Shown: piece after piece, positions 17,472 through 22,138 of the stretch
Layout of the letters: each line of letters opens with the position of its first letter
How positions within the stretch are numbered: position 1 is the stretch's first letter
From: Sphaeroforma arctica JP610
Lineage: Eukaryota; Opisthokonta; Ichthyosporea; Ichthyophonida
Assembly (NCBI RefSeq): GCF_001186125.1
Contig: NW_014040056.1
Coordinates: 5,624-27,761, forward strand
Direction: 5' to 3'
Length of the DNA: 22,138 nucleotides
Notes under the pieces: generated by a model
The model's database searches: none
What the model saw: the letters and a program-made list of their open reading frames with translations, nothing else
What the model was told of the DNA's origin: nothing
Position numbers and translations under genes: made by a program

Positions 17472-20400
17472 GTGATTTCAGTCTTTGTAATCGAAAGATA
17501 TAGTCAATGGGCAGTGGCCCATGATGAACACAATATGCCGGCGGGTGGGCCTTTTGTATACAACAGCACTCGAGGTAGGTGGTTTATTGCGGATAGGCAG
17601 TCGGATGTCGTGCATGAACATTTTCGTTATCGCACAAGGGGTTATTGGGAGCTTCGGCGCTGCTCGATTGAGGCAGTGGCTGCATATTGCCCTGCACCGG
17701 TGTATCCGGAGGGTCCACCTTCGATGTTTGGTGCTCCTGTATTGGATGGGAGGGTTCCACACCGCCTGTTGGGTTTGCCACAAAAGACTACGTGGGCTCA
17801 GGTGTGTGCGGATATCCGACTTCTGGCTGATCGTAAAGGCAAAGTTGAGCACATAATGCTTTTAAGGGTGCTTACCGACCCATCGGTGCGTGACCCGTTG
17901 TGTAGTGTTTATAATCATGAATTGGTTACACTCGGTTGTCGCCTTCGGGAGATGCATTTGTCACGAATGCATATACGGGTTTAACGTTGGAGGTTTTAAC
18001 AAGTGAACTAAACAAAAATGGTATTGCTTCATGTGCATTCATGGCAGCTAAATAAATGAACGCTAAGCCCCACCAACCGGTCTCAACATTTGGATATAGG
18101 GGGGCAAATACCAACCAAACAAACAGTGCGACATATCAAGCGAAACACTTGAAGGGGGGGCCTACTCACCCACCTCGGTCTCAACAGGCCGCACAAGGGG
18201 GAACTCTTATGCACATAACACTAATACAGCGAGTACCACTCGTTATACTACTCCCCCGAGAAGGGCGAGATCTTCGTATGACCCCTCCAGGGGTCGCTCA
18301 TATATGCCCAATAGAGCATATGAGCCTCGTTTGCGTGCGGCACCGCAGTGTACCACACGCAAGCTACGGCATAAGAGCCCTACGTGCCCTAAGTGTCATA
18401 CCTGTAATCATACAGGCCATTGGCGATCGGATTGTCCCCAGCAGGTAAATGCTGTGGCGACGACCGGATGACTTGCGGACGCGTGGACGGGACCGGTGAG
18501 TCATGCTGTGTGCGAAGATTTAGAGGTGGCCATCTATAATGATACTGGGGGAGGTACCTGCCGTGATGGCTCGCCTTTTTGCGGATCAATACCATTTTTC
18601 GGTTGTGGATATTGAACCTGTCAGGTTATGGGGATGATGGGATCATGCCTCTTTCTCACAGCACGGAGGGCACGTTGCTTCTTGAGGTAGTGGACGCCAA
18701 AGGGTGGGATACCTACCATGAGATGGCCAAGATTATTTTCTTACTGGTTCCTTGGATTCCACAGTCCTGTGACATTCTGCTTGGACTCGACCAGATGGAG
18801 AAAGAACTTCTCGGAACAACGTTGTATTCTCAGTCTGTTATCGCTGGTATTGTGTTCAGATGCTTCGAAGTTAGCGCGTGGAGCTTCTTTGTTTGTGCGT
18901 ATTCCTTGGGTGATTGTGAGGCATGTGATCAGGGAACTTTCTGACAGCGAGGTCTCAGCCATTGAGTTGGAATCTAAATCAGTTGAGCAATTTGATGAAC
19001 CGGATCTAAATATAGGTCTTGAAGCCATGTTATTGCAATACTCGGAGATTTCTATTAGGTCTACATGTGCTGTTTCTGAAGGTACCCCGTCTTTGAGGTA
19101 CCAACCGGTGACTCAGCCAATGAGTGAGACGCGAGTGGATAATGTTATTAAGATCCGGCGCCGGGATGGGACTCAAGGTTTTGGGCTCGTTCTGCGTGAA
19201 GTTCTTGATGTCGGCATTACGGTATATGTGTTTGATTGTTTATTCCTAGTACAGTTAATGTCTAGTACATTTAATCGGGCTCAGCGTAATTATGGGACCA
19301 CTGGCCGCGAATTTGTTGGGTGTGTTTATGCTACAATGGATTAGGGAATTGATACCGTTGCTTCAAGCACGCCCTTTTGTGATCCCACATGCTTTTGATA
19401 CTCTTTTGTTGAATGGCGATAGGCGATACGGCTGTCGGGTTCCCTCCTCGATCACATACGCAAGGGTGGACGGCAAGATTTTCGGTATGTGATCCCTCAA
19501 TCATTTTGGTCGGAGGTTGGTCGGGGAGGTCCGCATGCAAATATGTGCCTCGCGGCGGAGCGGTCCTCGGGGATGTGGTGTACAAGGCTCGTGTTCGGAG
19601 GATGACGATACTGAGCCCCGAGATCCAGCCCCCCTTGATGATGGACCGCAGGTTGTGTCTTTGGACCGTTCTTGGAAGTGGTCCTCGGCCAAACGATCGC
19701 CCTCACCGAGTAAGGTAATGGATCTTGATGATACTTATGGTGCTGGCCCACTGGTAGTTCCTTCTCCTTGTTTAAAAGATTTTGAATATCTTGAGCCTAT
19801 TGATCTTATGAGTGAGGATCGTGTATCATCGTTTGAGGATCGTATGTGTGATCGTGAAGTTGAGATGGATGATATGATTATCCCGCCTCCTAGTTTGGAA
19901 CCGGTGGAGGCTAGTACTGTTGTCAAACCTGTTGAACGTTTGGAGTTTGATGCGTGGACACTCTCTAGCCTTGAACAATATGCGTCTGGATCTTAAGCAG
20001 GGTTTTGTCGACTTGTCGGTAACTTCTTCTTGTGTTGATTCTCAAGAAGTACCATTGGGTACGGGGGAATTGGTGTATCAGGCTAGTTTGGAACCAGATA
20101 CCATGGTGGACTTACAGGATGTAGCACCTCGTACTGAAACGCGCCTGGCTCGTACGTTTTTGCCTACTGGTATGTGTTTGGCCATCACCCTTCGACGGAC
20201 AACCCTTTGTCTACACGTAGATAGAATAAGTCCGTGATTGAACAGGTTAGTTGTGATGTTGTTCCGCGCATTGAGGATTTGGATACGGTTTTGGTAAAAA
20301 TCGAACGTTTGCAGCCAACATCGGCGCGTCAATTAGTTTCGCCGCAGACAGTGTTACAGGTTGTGTGAAAATATCATTGTGGATACAGTCATCTTTTAAC

Positions 20401-21290
20401 GGACAGGTTGAGGGCTTTTGGTTCAGTCAAAATGTGGTTGGAATCTATCTCGGGCCCTCCTGGTGATTATTATTGCTACATGTGCTGAATGCATCTGGGT
20501 CGGCAAGCCGTTTGCATGTAAGAAGGGTCTCCTTCACCAACTGGAACGTGCAAGCACGATTGGGCAACAAATGAATCTGTATCCCCTGGTTTTGTCCGAA
20601 GATGAGAGGCTGCTGAACATATTAAGTATGCGCGTCAGGCGCAGAAGCGGACAGCGGATATTAATCGGGTGGATTGTCCGATGTTTGCTGTTGGTCGACA
20701 AGTTCTGTACACCCATATGGCCCCTCCTGTGCACAAGTTGGAAAAGGATTGGTTGGGCCCCGCGGTCGCTACGGCTTTGTTGCCGCCATTGGTACATTGC
20801 ATTCATAATGTGGGCCTTAGCAAAAAGTAAAGCTTAAAGCTTATGTTAAACCCATTGATCAGGAGGAGCAGCTCCCTCGGGGTGATGTTTCGACTTCTGC
20901 CGTTGGCTATTATATGTTTTATGATTCCCCTATCCAGGATATTTCGTCACGTGAGCGTCAGGATTTGGGTCGAGCCTTTCGGGTCTACATGCCGGCTATT
21001 CGTTCTCAGTATAGCCTCAATGTGGCTTACCAGGAGTGGGTCCGGCTGACGACTCTCTACACACACCAGCGCACGGATGGCTGGAATGCTGACCATGAAG
21101 AGTTTTGCTGTCGAAAGGGGAGGAAGTTCCTAATGTTCGGGGCAAATGCTCTACTTTGAAGCGCTTGTACCGTTACGTCAATGATCTGGCGTGCCGTTCC
21201 GAGAATTGGCTGAATGGCATTTGAAACACACGAGTGGCCATTTGACGTCTCGTTCTTTGGATCGGGAGGATTAGGAATATAGAGTCGGGA
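17472..21290 (+). mobile_element. Decayed LTR retrotransposon, Ty3/Gypsy-like
   Basis: Parts seen in order: a Gag-like segment from 17472, a CX2CX4HX4C zinc knuckle at about 18394-18435, a retropepsin-like segment (about 18640-18800, with the DILLGLD signature), an RNase H-like segment (about 19260-19490), and integrase-like pieces comprising a zinc-binding/linker-like zone (about 20400-20580) and a C-terminal GPY/F-type zone (about 20600-20870). The order Gag-PR-RNaseH-INT supports Ty3/Gypsy rather than Copia. It is a broken copy with many breaks (ten or more). No convincing pair of terminal repeats was found, so age cannot be estimated that way; the degree of decay suggests it is old. It lies in the same direction as ERp44, about 2 kb downstream. 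Confidence 0.75.
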
Positions 21291-21720
21291 CGTGAGGACT
21301 AGAGGCGCTGTAGGATTGGGTTTCGATAGTTTGATAGTGGTGGATGCCGACCCCAGTCTTGTTAGTTAGTCCTACGACTTGAGAGCCGCATGCCTTGGGG
21401 AGGTTGCAGTAAGGACTGAGTTCGGGTGCTTCTAGAGTAAGGTTGCCCTGTCCTCTTGGACTGGGACTGGACTATGGTCCTTTTGGATTGCACCCACTTA
21501 TACCTCGTGGGTGAATTGAACGAAGAATAGGTGGATTAGAATTGGACTACAGAGATGACGAGTCAAATGAGTCGACTGTCTTTTGACATCGGTCTTTGTA
21601 TGAACTACAGGTCTCGAGACAGTCGCTTAATTACTAGGTAATAAAAGCTAGCCACTACTACAGAATGACCTAGCCAACCAACTTAGTACTAGGTTAGATA
21701 GTTCAGTCGTTCACCTAATT
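21291..21720. other. Possible 3' terminal-region remains of the retroelement
   Basis: A purine-rich stretch near 21255-21300 precedes 430 bases of non-coding DNA with an AATAAA word near 21640, which is the layout expected of a polypurine tract followed by a 3' LTR. No matching 5' copy is visible before 17472, so the assignment is weak. Confidence 0.25.
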
Positions 21721-22138
21721 TACTACCCTTTGTGGCGATGATGTGCATCTGAGAACTTTCTCTGGAGGAATAAATATGGGGTGTCGCCTTGCAAATATGT
21801 GGGATAGCGCAATATAAAATGGTATGTAATATGTTCGAAATGTTGATTCATGCAGACCAAATGCACTTCCAGCAGCTGCACTTACACAATACGTCTCACA
21901 AACTTCTTCACACAAGATGCAAGTATTGGAATGCCGTCCTTAGTCGTTGTGTCATCGCCAATATTATCACCATCTCCTGTACCCTGTGCACAGGAACCCA
22001 TAGTGGCTGCCACACGGGTGCGTATACTATAGTTTCGACATGCTCAGTTTGTCAGCCGATCATTGATATACTCTAATACGAGTCGAAATATTGTAATACT
22101 AGGTTCACCTGTACGTTTAAGGCAGAAAGCCAGGTTGA
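21721..22138. other. Right-edge stretch, nothing firmly assigned
   Basis: Several 60-95 codon frames overlap here. A segment of about 21859-22014, bounded by AG and GTGCGT, encodes a Ser/Pro/Val-rich text in one frame and might be an exon of a gene continuing to the right. Another frame reads equally well and no family is recognised. Confidence 0.2.

Noticed and set aside
1-22138. CRISPR array, bacterial operon or phage
   Set aside because: The tandem repeats are contiguous without unique spacers, and the gene structure is eukaryotic with GT-AG introns.

Overview
The window is nuclear DNA from an intron-rich eukaryote. One gene is split into 13 exons by GT-AG introns of about 0.3-1.7 kb, and the introns are full of microsatellites and minisatellites. 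The exons are clearly richer in G+C and more protein-like than the AT-rich DNA around them. The centrepiece is an orthologue of ERp44, with signal peptide, thioredoxin domain with CPYS and a C-terminal RDEL. An animal or a unicellular relative of animals would fit, for example an ichthyosporean-type protist with large repeat-laden introns. That placement is inference and was not tested.

Layout. Bases 136-648 (minus) hold the first exon of a TMEM68/DGAT2-like acyltransferase that runs off the left edge, with a TATAAATAG element just upstream. Bases 650-5777 are intergenic. They carry several small hairpins and palindromes, a hairpin-flanked tandem repeat, a cluster of poly-C tracts, and a roughly 580-800 bp imperfect palindrome centred near 4200. 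Bases 5778-15390 (plus) hold the complete ERp44-like gene of 13 exons and 604 codons, followed by an AATAAA signal. Bases 15510-17470 show no gene. Bases 17472 to about 21290 hold a heavily decayed Ty3/Gypsy-like LTR retrotransposon, perhaps with terminal-region remains to about 21720. The last 400 bases hold nothing I can assign.

The most interesting biology is in ERp44. The N-terminal 379 residues align with human ERp44 throughout, and the last ~20 residues match the human regulatory C-tail. Between them lie about 200 extra residues. These contain two tandem copies of an eight-cysteine module with almost identical spacing. Each module is encoded by a pair of exons with the same intron phases (0-1-0), so the exon pair appears to have been duplicated. 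In an ER/Golgi thiol-dependent retention chaperone, a cysteine-rich insertion beside the C-tail that gates the active site is a plausible new regulatory or substrate-binding element. I do not recognise it as a described ERp44 feature. The two protein genes share only a secretory/ER membrane theme and a TATAAATAG box. No operon-like link is implied.
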